Part shown: piece by piece, positions 1 to 8,611 of the stretch
Layout: each line of letters starts with the position of its first letter
How positions within the stretch are numbered: the first letter of the stretch is position 1
Assembly: GCA_031291725.1 (NCBI GenBank)
Contig: JARLIM010000020.1
Coordinates: forward strand, 62,001 to 126,000
DNA from: Acetobacteraceae bacterium
GTDB taxonomy: Bacteria; Pseudomonadota; Alphaproteobacteria; Acetobacterales; Acetobacteraceae
DNA length: 64,000 nucleotides
Direction of reading: 5' to 3'
Made by a program: the position numbers and the translations under genes
Notes under the pieces: model-generated
Databases searched by the model: none
The model's input: only the letters and a program-made list of their open reading frames with translations
What the model was told of the DNA's origin: nothing

Positions 1-801
1 GACGGCAAGATGCAGTTGGAGGCGCTGGCGCAATCCGGCTTCGACCCGCTCAGCCGCACCTGCCGCTTCATGCTCACCGAGGAAGCGCATCACATGTTCG
101 TCGGCGAGACCGGCGTGCAGCGCATCATCGAGCGCACCGCTCAGGTGATGAAGGACAACGCCATCACCGACCCCAACGATGTCGCGCGCATCCGGGCGCA
201 TGGGGCGATCGACCTGCCCGCCTTGCAGCGCAAGCTGAACCTGCATTTCTCGCTCACGCTGGATCTGTTCGGCAACGAAGTCTCCACCAACGCCGCCAAC
301 GCCTATAACTCTGGCCTCAAAGGCCGCTATCGCGAAGACAAACTCGACGACGATCACCGTCTGCTCGACAGCACCTATAAAGTGCTGCGTCCGCGCGATG
401 GTGAGATCGTGGCCAACGATGTGCCTGCCCTCTCGGCGCTGAACATGCGGCTGCGTGACGATTACGTGGTCGATGCTGCATCGGGCGTCGGCCGGTGGAA
501 CAAGGTGCTGGAAAAGGCCGGGATCAATTTCCGCCTCACCCTGCCGCACGTCGCCTTCAACCGTAAAATCGGCGAGTTCTCGAAATCCCACGTCAACCCG
601 GATGGTCAGGTGATCGACGCCGCGACGTGGGCGGTGAACATCGATCGCTGGCTGCCGTCGAGCGATGACAAGCTCTACATCACCAGCCTGATGAAGCCGG
701 TCAGCGCCATCGGCGAATACGCCTCGTGGATCGCCCCGCCCAAGGTCGGCATCGACAACAAGCCGGGCAATTTCGAATATGTGAAGCTGTGGGAATCGTA
801 A
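1..801 (+). CDS. boxB: Benzoyl-CoA 2,3-epoxidase oxygenase subunit BoxB (3' part)
   Basis: The frame is open from base 1 without a start, so this is the C-terminal 266 residues of a gene that begins before the window. BoxB is the di-iron oxygenase that, with reductase BoxA, converts benzoyl-CoA to its 2,3-epoxide in aerobic benzoate degradation. The fragment has the EEAHHM helix near residue 28, with metal-ligand-type Glu and His residues typical of the family. The boxA homologue 62 bases downstream supports the call. The N-terminal part, with the other di-iron ligands, lies outside the window. Confidence 0.9.
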   Translation, partial: DGKMQLEALAQSGFDPLSRTCRFMLTEEAHHMFVGETGVQRIIERTAQVMKDNAITDPNDVARIRAHGAIDLPALQRKLNLHFSLTLDLFGNEVSTNAANAYNSGLKGRYREDKLDDDHRLLDSTYKVLRPRDGEIVANDVPALSALNMRLRDDYVVDAASGVGRWNKVLEKAGINFRLTLPHVAFNRKIGEFSKSHVNPDGQVIDAATWAVNIDRWLPSSDDKLYITSLMKPVSAIGEYASWIAPPKVGIDNKPGNFEYVKLWES

Positions 802-811
802 GAGTATAATG

Positions 812-847
812 AACCGTCATTGCGGGCGAAGCGTCGCAATGACGGTT
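812..847. repeat. Perfect 13-bp inverted repeat between boxB and boxA
   Basis: Arms AACCGTCATTGCG (812-824) and CGCAATGACGGTT (835-847) are exact reverse complements around a 10-base loop. They fill most of the spacer between boxB and boxA. The CGTCATTGCG core recurs in a larger palindrome near 33730. It could be a dispersed palindromic repeat or an mRNA stem tuning relative boxB/boxA expression; there is no T-run of a strong terminator. Confidence 0.8.
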
Positions 848-863
848 TGAGCAGGAACACTCG

Positions 864-2078
864 ATGGACGGCACCTTGCCCACCCAGAAGCAGCATCTCA
901 TCGATCCCGAGATCTGCATTCGCTGCAACACCTGCGAGGCGACCTGCCCGGTGGGCGCGATCACGCATGACGACAACAACTATGTCGTCGATGCCGCCAC
1001 CTGCAATCACTGCATGGATTGTGTCGCCCCCTGCCCCACCGGCGCTGTCGATCACTGGTTCGCCGTCGCATCCCCGTTCAGCCTGGAAGAGCAATTCTCC
1101 TGGCAGGAACTCCCCGCCCGCATCGAGTCCCCCGATGCCACCGTCGATGCCCTCGATGACGAAGCCGCGGCCCTGATCACGCAGGCGCATCAAGGCGCTG
1201 GCGGCTCGGCCCGTGCGCCCGCCTCGGCCAGCAAACCGCGCGTCAATCTGTTCAACCGCGCCAATCCGGCCCAGGCGAAAGTGACCGGCAATTTCCGCGT
1301 CACCAAGCGCGGCACCTCGTCGGATGTGCGGCACATCGTGCTCGATTTCGGTGCCGTGGCGTTTCCGGTGCTGGAAGGCCAATCCATCGGCATCGTCCCC
1401 CCCGGCACCGACGCGCAGGGCCGTGCGCATGCGATGCGGCTGTATTCCATCTCCTCCGCCCGTGACGGTGAGCGCCCGAACACCAACAATCTGGCACTCA
1501 CCATCAAGCGCGTCGAAGAGACCCAGCCCGATGGCAGCGTCATGCGCGGTGTGGCGTCCAATTACATGTGCGACCTCGCCATCGGGGAGAGCGTGCAGGT
1601 GATCGGCCCGTTCGGCGCCACCTTCCTGATGCCCGACGACCCGGACACCGATTTGCTGCTGTTCTGCACCGGCACCGGCTCCGCCCCGTTCCGCGCCTTC
1701 ACCGAGCGGCGACGCAGATTGTCGAGCCAAGGGAAAGGCCGACTGCACATGTTCTTCGGTGCCCGCACGCCGGAGGAGTTGCCCTATTTCGGCCCGTTGC
1801 AGAAAGTGCCCTCCTCGGTGCTCGAACAACGCCTCGTCTTCAGCCGCCAACCCGGCCAGAAGCGCGAATATGTGCAAGACCGGCTGCGCATCGAGGGCGA
1901 AGCCGTGGCCAAGTTGTTGCGCCGCGACACCACCCACATCTACATCTGCGGTCTGCGTGGCTTGGAGCAGGGCGTGGAAGATGCGTTCGCCACCATCGGT
2001 CGCCAATACGGCATCGACTGGCCCGCCTTGCGCGCCACCATGCGCGAGCAAGGGCGGTATCATGTCGAGACCTACTGA
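864..2078 (+). CDS. boxA: Benzoyl-CoA 2,3-epoxidase reductase subunit BoxA
   Basis: 404 residues. The N-terminal ~70 residues carry two ferredoxin-like cysteine clusters (CIRCNTCEATCPVG and CNHCMDCVAPCPTG), expected to hold two [4Fe-4S] clusters. After a variable linker, residues ~130-404 form a ferredoxin-NADP reductase module with the FAD-contacting RLYSISSA and the NADP-binding TGTGSAPFRAF motifs. The protein passes electrons from NADPH to BoxB. It lies in the box operon between boxB and a thioesterase gene whose start overlaps its last 17 bases, suggesting translational coupling. Confidence 0.93.
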   Translation: MDGTLPTQKQHLIDPEICIRCNTCEATCPVGAITHDDNNYVVDAATCNHCMDCVAPCPTGAVDHWFAVASPFSLEEQFSWQELPARIESPDATVDALDDEAAALITQAHQGAGGSARAPASASKPRVNLFNRANPAQAKVTGNFRVTKRGTSSDVRHIVLDFGAVAFPVLEGQSIGIVPPGTDAQGRAHAMRLYSISSARDGERPNTNNLALTIKRVEETQPDGSVMRGVASNYMCDLAIGESVQVIGPFGATFLMPDDPDTDLLLFCTGTGSAPFRAFTERRRRLSSQGKGRLHMFFGARTPEELPYFGPLQKVPSSVLEQRLVFSRQPGQKREYVQDRLRIEGEAVAKLLRRDTTHIYICGLRGLEQGVEDAFATIGRQYGIDWPALRATMREQGRYHVETY

Positions 2079-2502
2079 GCCTTACGTCCACACCCGCCGC
2101 ATCCTGTTCGGCGACACCGACGCCGCCCGCGTGGTCTACACACCGCGCTTCCTTGAATATGCCATGGAAGCGCTGGATTTCTGGTTCACCGACCGGCTCG
2201 GCGTGAGTTGGTACGACATGAACGTGAAGTTCAATGTCGGCACGCCCTTCGTGCACACCGCCATCGACTATCGCAGCGCCCTCACCCCGCGCGACACGCT
2301 GTCCTGCACGGTGCGGCTGGTCAAACGCGGCGGCTCGTCGCTGCATTTCAGCGTCATCGGGCAGGCGGGAGATCGGCTGGTCTTCGAAGCCAAACTCGTC
2401 TGCGCCGTCGCCCGCACCGACATCATGAAGCCCACTCGCCCACCGGCCGAGTGGGAGCCAGCCTTGGCGGCGGAATTGGCGATCGGTGCGGCCGGTTCGT
2501 GA
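2062..2502 (+). CDS. Hot-dog fold acyl-CoA thioesterase (4-hydroxybenzoyl-CoA thioesterase-like)
   Basis: 146 residues, the usual size of single-domain hot-dog thioesterases. The N-terminus has GDTDAARVVYTPRFLEYAME, which matches the catalytic Asp/substrate helix region of the 4HBT/YbgC family. The ATG at 2062 was chosen because it begins the homologous region and overlaps the boxA stop. In this operon the likely role is hydrolysis of benzoyl-CoA or a dead-end aromatic CoA ester to recover free CoA. The substrate is inferred from position only. Confidence 0.8.
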   Translation: MSRPTEPYVHTRRILFGDTDAARVVYTPRFLEYAMEALDFWFTDRLGVSWYDMNVKFNVGTPFVHTAIDYRSALTPRDTLSCTVRLVKRGGSSLHFSVIGQAGDRLVFEAKLVCAVARTDIMKPTRPPAEWEPALAAELAIGAAGS

Positions 2503-2560
2503 GCCGCATGTTCCGCATCATGGCGGGACGGGCGGGTTGCCGTCGCTGGTTGCACTCTCT

Positions 2561-2908
2561 CTACAGCAAATCCTTCACCGCATCCTTGGGCCGACACAGG
2601 CGCACGCCTTTGTCCGTCTCCACAATCGGTCGATTGATCAAAATGGGATGCTTGTCGATGGCATCGAACAGCGCGTCATCGCCCAGCTTGGAATAGCCCA
2701 GGTTCAGTTGATCATATGGCGTGCCGGTCTTGCGCAGAATGTCGCGCACACCCAGCCCCGCACGGGCCAGCAGGCGTTCCAGCTCGGCGCGACTGGGCGG
2801 GGTTTTGAGGTATTCGATCACCTTGGGTTCAATGCCGGCCGCGCGGATCATCGCCAACACATTGCGCGACGTGCCGCAGGCGGGGTTGTGATAGATGGTC
2901 ACGTTCAT
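2561..2908 (-). CDS. arsC: Arsenate reductase, glutaredoxin-coupled ArsC family
   Basis: 115 residues from the ATG at 2908. The sequence begins MNVTIYHNPACGTSRN, with the single N-terminal active-site Cys (residue 11) of ArsC, and continues with family blocks YLKTPPSR and NRPIV. ArsC-type enzymes reduce arsenate to arsenite using glutathione and glutaredoxin. No arsB, acr3 or arsenic-type arsR gene lies alongside, so it stands alone, and a related Spx/YffB-like thiol role is possible. An in-frame upstream start would add 19 unconserved residues. Confidence 0.85.
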   Translation of the reverse strand: MNVTIYHNPACGTSRNVLAMIRAAGIEPKVIEYLKTPPSRAELERLLARAGLGVRDILRKTGTPYDQLNLGYSKLGDDALFDAIDKHPILINRPIVETDKGVRLCRPKDAVKDLL

Positions 2909-3038
2909 GCGGCAATCCTCGGGCAATGGGGCCCAACTGTCCGACAAGCAATGAGGTTTTGGCAACCGTCCCGCGCGCTGGGGCCGTTTTGGGATGAATG
3001 CGGTTGATCCGCCCGCCCGCAGGGTCTATCGCGCGCGC

Positions 3039-4613
3039 ATGACCGACATCGTGAAAATCCGCCGCGCCCTGATTTCCGTCTCAGACAAGACCGGCCTTGT
3101 CCCCTTCGCCCAGGCGCTCGTCGCCAGCGGGGTTGAGATCCTCTCCACCGGCGGCTCCGCCAAGGCGCTGCGCGATGCCGGCGTGCCGGTCATCGAGGTG
3201 GCCGATCACACCGGCTTCCCGGAAATCCTCGATGGCCGCGTCAAGACGCTGGTGCCGCACATTCATGGCGGCCTGCTGGGCCGCCGCGACCTGCCCGAGC
3301 ATGTCGCACAGATGGAACAGCACAACATCGCGCCGATCGATCTGCTCGCCGTCAACCTCTACCCGTTCGAAGCCACCGTCGCCCGTGGCGGCGATTATGA
3401 TGAATGCGTCGAGAACATCGATATCGGCGGCCCGGCGATGATCCGTGCGGCCTCGAAGAACCACGAATTCGTCACCGTGCTCACCGAAGCCGCCCAATAT
3501 GCCGCCGTGCTGGCCGAACTCGCCGAGCATGGCGGCACCACGCTCACGACACGCAAGCGTCTGGCCGGTGAGGCCTATGCCCGCACCGCCGCCTATGATG
3601 CGGCGATTTCCACATGGTTCGCAGCCCAGCGCGGCGAGGAATTCCCCGAGCGTCTGACGCTGTCCGGCGTGAAGATGCAGGGGCTGCGCTATGGCGAGAA
3701 CCCGCACCAGGCGGCCGCCTTCTACCAGACCGGCAACCGCTTCGGCGTGGCCACCGCCCGCCAGCTTCAGGGCAAGGAATTGTCCTACAACAACTTCAAC
3801 GACACCGACGCCGCCTATGAATGTGTCGCCGAGTTCGACGCGCCGACGGTGGTGATCGTCAAACACGCCAATCCCTGTGGTGTGGCGAGTTCGGCTGATC
3901 TGTCGAGTGCCTGGGATCTGGCATTGCGCTGCGATCCGGTCTCGGCCTTCGGTGGCATCATCGCCGTCAACCGCACGCTCGACGGTGCTGCGGCGGAGAA
4001 AATGGCGGCGATCTTCTCCGAGGTCATCATCGCCCCGGACGCCACCGAGGAGGCGATTGCCGCCCTGTCGCGCAAGAAGAATCTGCGCCTGCTGCTCACC
4101 GGCGGCCTGCCCAACCCGGCAGAACCCGGCCTGTATCTGAAGACGCTCTCCGGCGGCTTCCTCGCCCAGACCCGCGATGCCGGGCGCGTCTCGCTCGACG
4201 CCCTCAAGGTCGTCACCCAGCGCGCGCCGACGGCGGAGGAATTGCAAGACCTGCTGTTCGCCTTCCGCGTCTGCAAGCACGTGAAATCCAACGCCATCAT
4301 CTATGCCAAGCAAGGTGCCACCACCGGCATCGGCGCAGGCCAGATGAGCCGCGTGGATTCGGCCCGCATCGCCGCCTGGAAGGGAGCCGAGGCGTCGAAG
4401 GCCGCTGGTCTGGAGACCCCTCTCACCCAAGGCTCGGTGGTGGCGTCAGACGCCTTCTTCCCCTTCGCCGATGGCTTGCAAGCCGCCATTGCAGCGGGTG
4501 CGACGGCGGTGATTCAGCCGGGCGGCTCGATGCGCGACGCCGAAGTGATCGCCGCGGCCGATGCGGCGGGCATTGCCATGGTGCTCACCGGAATGCGCCA
4601 TTTCCGGCACTGA
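3039..4613 (+). CDS. purH: Bifunctional AICAR transformylase / IMP cyclohydrolase PurH
   Basis: 524 residues, normal PurH length. The N-terminal IMP cyclohydrolase (MGS-like) domain starts [15 protein letters not shown] and contains [14 protein letters not shown] and the [16 protein letters not shown] block. The C-terminal transformylase domain has [23 protein letters not shown] and the terminal [14 protein letters not shown] and MRHFRH. The enzyme catalyses the last two steps of purine synthesis. The ATG at 3039 matches the family N-terminus; an upstream ATG at 2994 adds 15 unconserved residues. A terminator follows. Confidence 0.97.
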   Translation: MTDIVKIRRALISVSDKTGLVPFAQALVASGVEILSTGGSAKALRDAGVPVIEVADHTGFPEILDGRVKTLVPHIHGGLLGRRDLPEHVAQMEQHNIAPIDLLAVNLYPFEATVARGGDYDECVENIDIGGPAMIRAASKNHEFVTVLTEAAQYAAVLAELAEHGGTTLTTRKRLAGEAYARTAAYDAAISTWFAAQRGEEFPERLTLSGVKMQGLRYGENPHQAAAFYQTGNRFGVATARQLQGKELSYNNFNDTDAAYECVAEFDAPTVVIVKHANPCGVASSADLSSAWDLALRCDPVSAFGGIIAVNRTLDGAAAEKMAAIFSEVIIAPDATEEAIAALSRKKNLRLLLTGGLPNPAEPGLYLKTLSGGFLAQTRDAGRVSLDALKVVTQRAPTAEELQDLLFAFRVCKHVKSNAIIYAKQGATTGIGAGQMSRVDSARIAAWKGAEASKAAGLETPLTQGSVVASDAFFPFADGLQAAIAAGATAVIQPGGSMRDAEVIAAADAAGIAMVLTGMRHFRH

Positions 4614-4663
4614 TATCAACAGATAAGCGCCCGTAGGGCAGGTCCGCGACCCGCCTTCCAACT

Positions 4664-4704
4664 CGCCCGAGACGACAGGCACCGCCTGCCCTCTCGGGCG
4701 TTTT
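4664..4704 (+). terminator. Rho-independent terminator of purH
   Basis: CGCCCGAGA (4664-4672) pairs exactly with TCTCGGGCG (4692-4700), and TTTT follows directly. It lies about 50 bases after the purH stop. Confidence 0.85.
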
Positions 4705-4750
4705 GCGTTCACCCTCCCCCCACGCAGCGCTGCACCGCGACACACCGCAC

Positions 4751-4801
4751 TTGCACATCATTCGCAACTTCGCTAACCCTGTAGTTGCGAGTAACTCGCA
4801 A
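4751..4801 (+). promoter_or_regulatory. Putative iron-regulated promoter with Fur-like dyad
   Basis: TTGCAC at 4751-4756 and TAACCC at 4774-4779 are 17 bases apart and could be a -35/-10 pair. The perfect dyad TTGCGAGTAACTCGCAA (7-bp arms, 4785-4801) sits where transcription would start, 24 bases before the permease ATG. Dyads of TTGC..GCAA form resemble alphaproteobacterial Fur-family operators, and the downstream gene is an iron permease. Binding is inferred. Confidence 0.55.
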
Positions 4802-4824
4802 TTGCAGCTGGGTGAGGGCTTCAT

Positions 4825-5955
4825 ATGTTGGTGAGTATGATCATCGTCTTTCGAGAGGCGATGGAGGCTGGGTTGATTGTGGGCATTGTGCTGGCCGCCA
4901 CCGAGGGCGTGCTGGGGCGGTTGCGCTGGATTGCGGGCGGCATGTTGGCCGGGCTTCTCGGGGCGGCCCTGGTGGCGATCTTCGCCGGTGCGTTATCCGA
5001 TGCCTTCGAAGGCACCGGACAGGAAGCCTTCACCGCCGCCATCCTGATCTTCGCCGTCACGATGCTGTCCTGGCACATATTGTGGATGTCCCAGCATGGC
5101 CGCGAGATGGCCGCCGAGATGAAACAGGTGGCCAACGCCGTCCGCCTCGGCCAACGCTCCTTGGCGGCGTTGGCCACCGTGGTGGCCGTCGCGGTGCTGC
5201 GCGAGGGGGCGGAAGTGGTGCTGTTCCTGTTCGGACTGATCGCCTCGACGCATGACAGCGCGCTGTCGCTGTTTGCCGGTGGAATGACCGGCTTGGCTCT
5301 GGCCGCCGCTCTGTCCTGGCTGCTCTATCGCGGATTGGCGACGATCCCGTTGAAGTATCTGTTCAGCGTGACCAACGGGTTGATCGCACTGCTCGCCGCC
5401 GGCATGGCCGGGCAGGCTGCCGCTGTGCTGCATTCCGCCGATCTGATCCCCGGCTGGGGCGAACATCTGTGGGACACCAGCTTCATCCTGGCCGACGACA
5501 CTCTGCTCGGCCGCTCGCTGCATGCGTTGATCGGCTATTCCGCCCGCCCCTCCGGCGTGCAATTCGCCGCTTGGCTCGCCACCTTGTCCGTTCTGGCCAT
5601 TGCCTCCCGCGTGGTCGGTCGCCCACGTGGCAAGCCGGTGGCAATCGCGGCGGCGCTGGCGCTGCTGCTCGCCCCCCCCCTCGCCCGCGCCGATGAACCG
5701 TTGACGCTGGAATTCCACAACCATCGCTTCGTGCCCGATCATCTGGTCGTGCCGGTGGGGGTGAAGTTCAAGCTGCTGGTCCGCAACAGCGACGACACCG
5801 CAGATGAATTCGAGAGCACCGACCTCAACCGCGAAAAACTGGTCGCCCCCGGCCAGACCATCACCGTCTTCCTTGGGCCGCTTGATCCCGGCACCTACCA
5901 TATCTTCGGCGATTTCCATCAGGACACCGCCCAAGGCGTTCTTGAGGCCAAATGA
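4825..5955 (+). CDS. FTR1-family iron permease fused to a C-terminal cupredoxin domain
   Basis: 376 residues. Residues 1-265 are a multi-pass FTR1 permease with both iron-binding REXXE motifs, REAME (10-14) and REGAE (126-130). Residues ~270-290 (AAALALLLAPPLARA then DEP) look like a signal peptide with an AxA cleavage site. Residues ~291-376 are a cupredoxin-like domain with the family-typical FGDFHQDTA block. Bacterial Ftr/Efe systems pair a permease with a separate cupredoxin, so this is a natural fusion, a processed polyprotein or an error at the C9 tract (5672-5680). The next gene overlaps by 4 bases. Confidence 0.85.
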   Translation: MLVSMIIVFREAMEAGLIVGIVLAATEGVLGRLRWIAGGMLAGLLGAALVAIFAGALSDAFEGTGQEAFTAAILIFAVTMLSWHILWMSQHGREMAAEMKQVANAVRLGQRSLAALATVVAVAVLREGAEVVLFLFGLIASTHDSALSLFAGGMTGLALAAALSWLLYRGLATIPLKYLFSVTNGLIALLAAGMAGQAAAVLHSADLIPGWGEHLWDTSFILADDTLLGRSLHALIGYSARPSGVQFAAWLATLSVLAIASRVVGRPRGKPVAIAAALALLLAPPLARADEPLTLEFHNHRFVPDHLVVPVGVKFKLLVRNSDDTADEFESTDLNREKLVAPGQTITVFLGPLDPGTYHIFGDFHQDTAQGVLEAK

Positions 5956-6731
5956 TGCGCATCTTTCAGGCTTTCACCGTGGCGGCCCTGCTGCTCACGG
6001 CCCCCTCCGCGCGCGCGGATTACCATGTCGTCTCGCCCTCGGAAGTCGATCTGGGCGAGTTGGAGATTGAACATAACGGCGCCGCCTCGTTCGACCATCT
6101 GCCCGCCAACAGCGGTGCGCAGAGCGATACGCTGGAACTCGGCACCGGGCTGACATCGTGGTGGCACAGCGAAATCGAACTCGGCTTCGACCGTGACTCC
6201 GGCCAAAACCAGCCGACGCTGCTGACGCAACTGGTGTGGGAAAACACCTTCCAACTCAGCGAGCCGGGCGAATATTGGGCCGATGTCGGCGTCTTTGCCG
6301 AATACGGCCAATCCATGACGCGCGGCCCTCATGCGGGGGCCAACGAGGTCACGTTCGGCCCGGCGATCGCCAAGGATATCGGCCGCACCACCAACACCAT
6401 CAACCTCTTCCTCACCCGCCAACTCGGCCCGGATCAGACCAGCCAGGGGTTGGATGTCAGCTACGCCTGGCAGACGAAATACAATCTGTCGGAGCATTTC
6501 TCGCCTGCCGTGGAGATCTATGGCGACGCGGGCGAGTTGGGCCGCTCTCCGGCACTATCGCAGCAGCAATTGCTGATCGGCCCGGTGGCCATCGGCGCGT
6601 GGAAGCTGCGCGATCTCGGTCTCGGCAATGCGGGCAAGTTGAAATACGAACTCGGCTGGCTGTTCGGCACCACCCCCGCCAGCCCGAACGGCACGCTGCG
6701 CTGGCGGTTGGAGGTTGAGATTCCGTTCTGA
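5952..6731 (+). CDS. Putative outer-membrane beta-barrel protein linked to the iron permease
   Basis: 259 residues. An N-terminal signal peptide (residues 1-22, AAxA-type region ending SARA) is followed by alternating amphipathic strands such as ELGTGLTSWWHSEIELGF and LEVEIPF, ending in Phe as outer-membrane barrels usually do. The start overlaps the permease stop by 4 bases (ATGA), so the two are co-translated. Family not recognised by name. The context suggests a role in iron acquisition at the outer membrane, which is inference. Confidence 0.6.
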   Translation: MMRIFQAFTVAALLLTAPSARADYHVVSPSEVDLGELEIEHNGAASFDHLPANSGAQSDTLELGTGLTSWWHSEIELGFDRDSGQNQPTLLTQLVWENTFQLSEPGEYWADVGVFAEYGQSMTRGPHAGANEVTFGPAIAKDIGRTTNTINLFLTRQLGPDQTSQGLDVSYAWQTKYNLSEHFSPAVEIYGDAGELGRSPALSQQQLLIGPVAIGAWKLRDLGLGNAGKLKYELGWLFGTTPASPNGTLRWRLEVEIPF

Positions 6732-6771
6732 CCAAAAACCAGAAGGGGCCGGATTTGTGCCATCCGGCCCC
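6732..6771 (-). terminator. Hairpin terminator for the FadL-like gene
   Basis: GGGGCCGGAT (6745-6754) pairs perfectly with ATCCGGCCCC (6762-6771). On the minus strand a TTTTT stretch follows after a short gap, so it most likely ends the leftward FadL-like gene. It also lies just after the rightward outer-membrane gene and may act on both. Confidence 0.7.
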
Positions 6772-6778
6772 CGAGACG

Positions 6779-8068
6779 TCAGAAATGATAGGCGACGGCC
6801 AGACCCACTTCGTCTTCAGACAGCCGAATCCGGTCCGTCCCGCCACCCGGCAGCAACGGGCTGGTCGCTCCGCTCATCGTCTGCTGGAAGGCGTGGTTAT
6901 AGGCCATCGTCATCTGCGTCTTGGCGGTGAGTTGATAGGTGGCGCCAACGGATGCGTGATGCTGCACCACCGCCGGCGTGAGAAGGTTAAACGTCACGTT
7001 TTGGGTGGAAATCGGATTGTCGCTGTGATTGTAGCCAGCCCGAATAGTCCAGCGCGGTGACACCACATAGGACACGCCAACCTTGAAGACGTTGATGCTG
7101 CTCCAGCCAAACCCCGGCCCGTTGAGTGTGCCCAACGGAGAGGCGGAACTCGACTGATTGGCGATCGCGCGCACATCGCCATAAAAAATGCGCTCAAAAT
7201 CAGCCGCCAGAGTCAGGCTGGCGCTGGGGTGCAACGCCACACCGAATCCCAGATTGGCCGGCACATTCAGCGGGGCTGCGAACAAGCCCGCATAGTTGCT
7301 GAATTTGCTGGCGGAAATCTCGGTCTGATAGGTCAGGCCCAATGTCACCAGCGGCGACGCCACCCAGAACGCACCGAATTTCAAACCCGCACCATAGGAA
7401 TAGGACGAACCGCGATTGGTCAGATCGCCCGATGCCGCGGAGTATCCCGAGAAGGCTTGCAATCCGCTGGCCGAAAATTGCTGCACCATCAATTGCGGTG
7501 CCACGGCGACCGAAAAATTCGATGCCGCCTTATAGCTCAGCGTCGGCGCGATGATCACCTGATTGAGATTCACCCCAAGCTTGCCCTGCCCGCACAGCAG
7601 GTTCGACGCAGGCGCCCCCAACCCACACGTATTGGCCGGGATCTGACCGCCCGGATAGCTCGTGTTCATCCCCCCATTGCCGTAGACCGTCAGCCCCGTC
7701 GACCAGGTGTCGTTGAGGTGATACAGCAATCCGATTTCGGGGATAGCAAACAGGTTATCGCCGCTATTGGCCGTGCCGTTGAGGCCAAAGGCATTGCCCG
7801 AACGCTGCGCCCCACGATCCGGTGAGAACAGGTAAACACCAAGATCGACCTGCGAATCTGCAAATGATGCGCTGGCCGGATTATTGGCGCCGTTCATCCC
7901 TCCCGAACTCAACGCATAGCTGACACCCCCCATGCCGATGGTTTTCATTCCATATCCATTCTGGAAATATCCATCGGTCGCCAATGCTGGATCGATCATT
8001 ACGAGATTTGCGACAAGTGATAGTGACACCATTGCAGCATATAATGCACTGCTTCGCCGATTTGGCAT
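6779..8068 (-). CDS. FadL/TodX-family outer-membrane hydrophobic-compound transporter
   Basis: 429 residues. A signal peptide ending near PALA precedes TDGYFQNGYGMKTIGMGG, the N-terminal plug region typical of the OMPP1/FadL/TodX family. The rest shows barrel strands and ends LAVAYHF with a C-terminal Phe. These porins admit long-chain fatty acids or aromatic hydrocarbons. The box aromatic pathway lies some 5 kb away, so aromatics are a possible substrate, but this is a guess. It diverges from the sulfur-sensor gene and has an AAGGA ribosome site. Confidence 0.85.
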   Translation of the reverse strand: MPNRRSSALYAAMVSLSLVANLVMIDPALATDGYFQNGYGMKTIGMGGVSYALSSGGMNGANNPASASFADSQVDLGVYLFSPDRGAQRSGNAFGLNGTANSGDNLFAIPEIGLLYHLNDTWSTGLTVYGNGGMNTSYPGGQIPANTCGLGAPASNLLCGQGKLGVNLNQVIIAPTLSYKAASNFSVAVAPQLMVQQFSASGLQAFSGYSAASGDLTNRGSSYSYGAGLKFGAFWVASPLVTLGLTYQTEISASKFSNYAGLFAAPLNVPANLGFGVALHPSASLTLAADFERIFYGDVRAIANQSSSASPLGTLNGPGFGWSSINVFKVGVSYVVSPRWTIRAGYNHSDNPISTQNVTFNLLTPAVVQHHASVGATYQLTAKTQMTMAYNHAFQQTMSGATSPLLPGGGTDRIRLSEDEVGLAVAYHF

Positions 8069-8218
8069 GCTTTTTTCCTTTTTTATTCGGCGAGCTTGAA
8101 GTGCTCTCCCCGATTCACCGTTTCACCGGACTCCCACCCGGAGGGTTTTTGGCTCCATACCAATTTCCAAGGCTGTTTTTACTCTGCCTTCGTCATGGGT
8201 ATTGATCTCGACCCTAAA

Positions 8219-8246
8219 TTTCATATATGCGTGATATAAGATGAAA
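8219..8246. promoter_or_regulatory. Candidate ArsR-type operator upstream of the persulfide sensor
   Basis: TTTCAT (8219-8224) and ATGAAA (8241-8246) are exact inverted arms; ATAT and GATATA elements lie between them. The dyad ends 11 bases before the regulator's start, where autoregulatory SqrR/BigR operators usually sit. Assignment is by position and symmetry only. Confidence 0.4.
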
Positions 8247-8257
8247 GCACGTCAAAA

Positions 8258-8608
8258 ATGGACGGTTCCGAAATAATTCTGATGGCGATGGATGCCAAGA
8301 CGATGATGGCGCGGGCTGAGGCGGCGGAGGCTTTTCTGCGCTCGCTGGCCAGCCGTCATCGCCTGATGATCCTCTGTTCGCTGCTCAAGGAGGAGGTGTC
8401 CGTTGGAGAGCTCGCCCACCGGTTGGAATTGTCGCAATCAAATCTGTCCCGGCATCTGGGGATGCTGCGCGAGGAAGGACTGGTTGCGGCACGGCGCGAG
8501 GGCACCGTGATCCATTATCGGATCGTCGCCGACCGGGTGATACCGATCCTGACCGAGCTTTACCGGATGTTCTGCCTGCCTGACGCCACTTCAGAGACGA
8601 AAGACTGA
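8258..8608 (+). CDS. ArsR-family repressor of the SqrR/BigR persulfide-sensing type
   Basis: 116 residues with a winged helix-turn-helix; the recognition helix region is LSQSNLSRHLGMLREEGL. Cys40 and Cys106 are the only cysteines and are 66 residues apart, the same spacing as the persulfide-sensing pair of SqrR (41/107) and BigR. Metal-binding ArsR motifs are absent. In the BigR family oxidised sulfur species convert the pair to a polysulfide bridge and release DNA. The two following genes are YeeE/YedE sulfur transporters, as in bigR-pmpAB loci. Later in-frame ATGs (e.g. 8282, 8288) are possible starts. Confidence 0.85.
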   Translation: MDGSEIILMAMDAKTMMARAEAAEAFLRSLASRHRLMILCSLLKEEVSVGELAHRLELSQSNLSRHLGMLREEGLVAARREGTVIHYRIVADRVIPILTELYRMFCLPDATSETKD

Positions 8609-8611
8609 CCC

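Noticed and set aside
675..2063. Long open frame on the minus strand opposite boxA
   Set aside because: Composition is Gly/Arg/Ala/His-rich without motifs, and it is the mirror of a well-recognised gene; GC-rich third positions leave such antisense frames open by chance.
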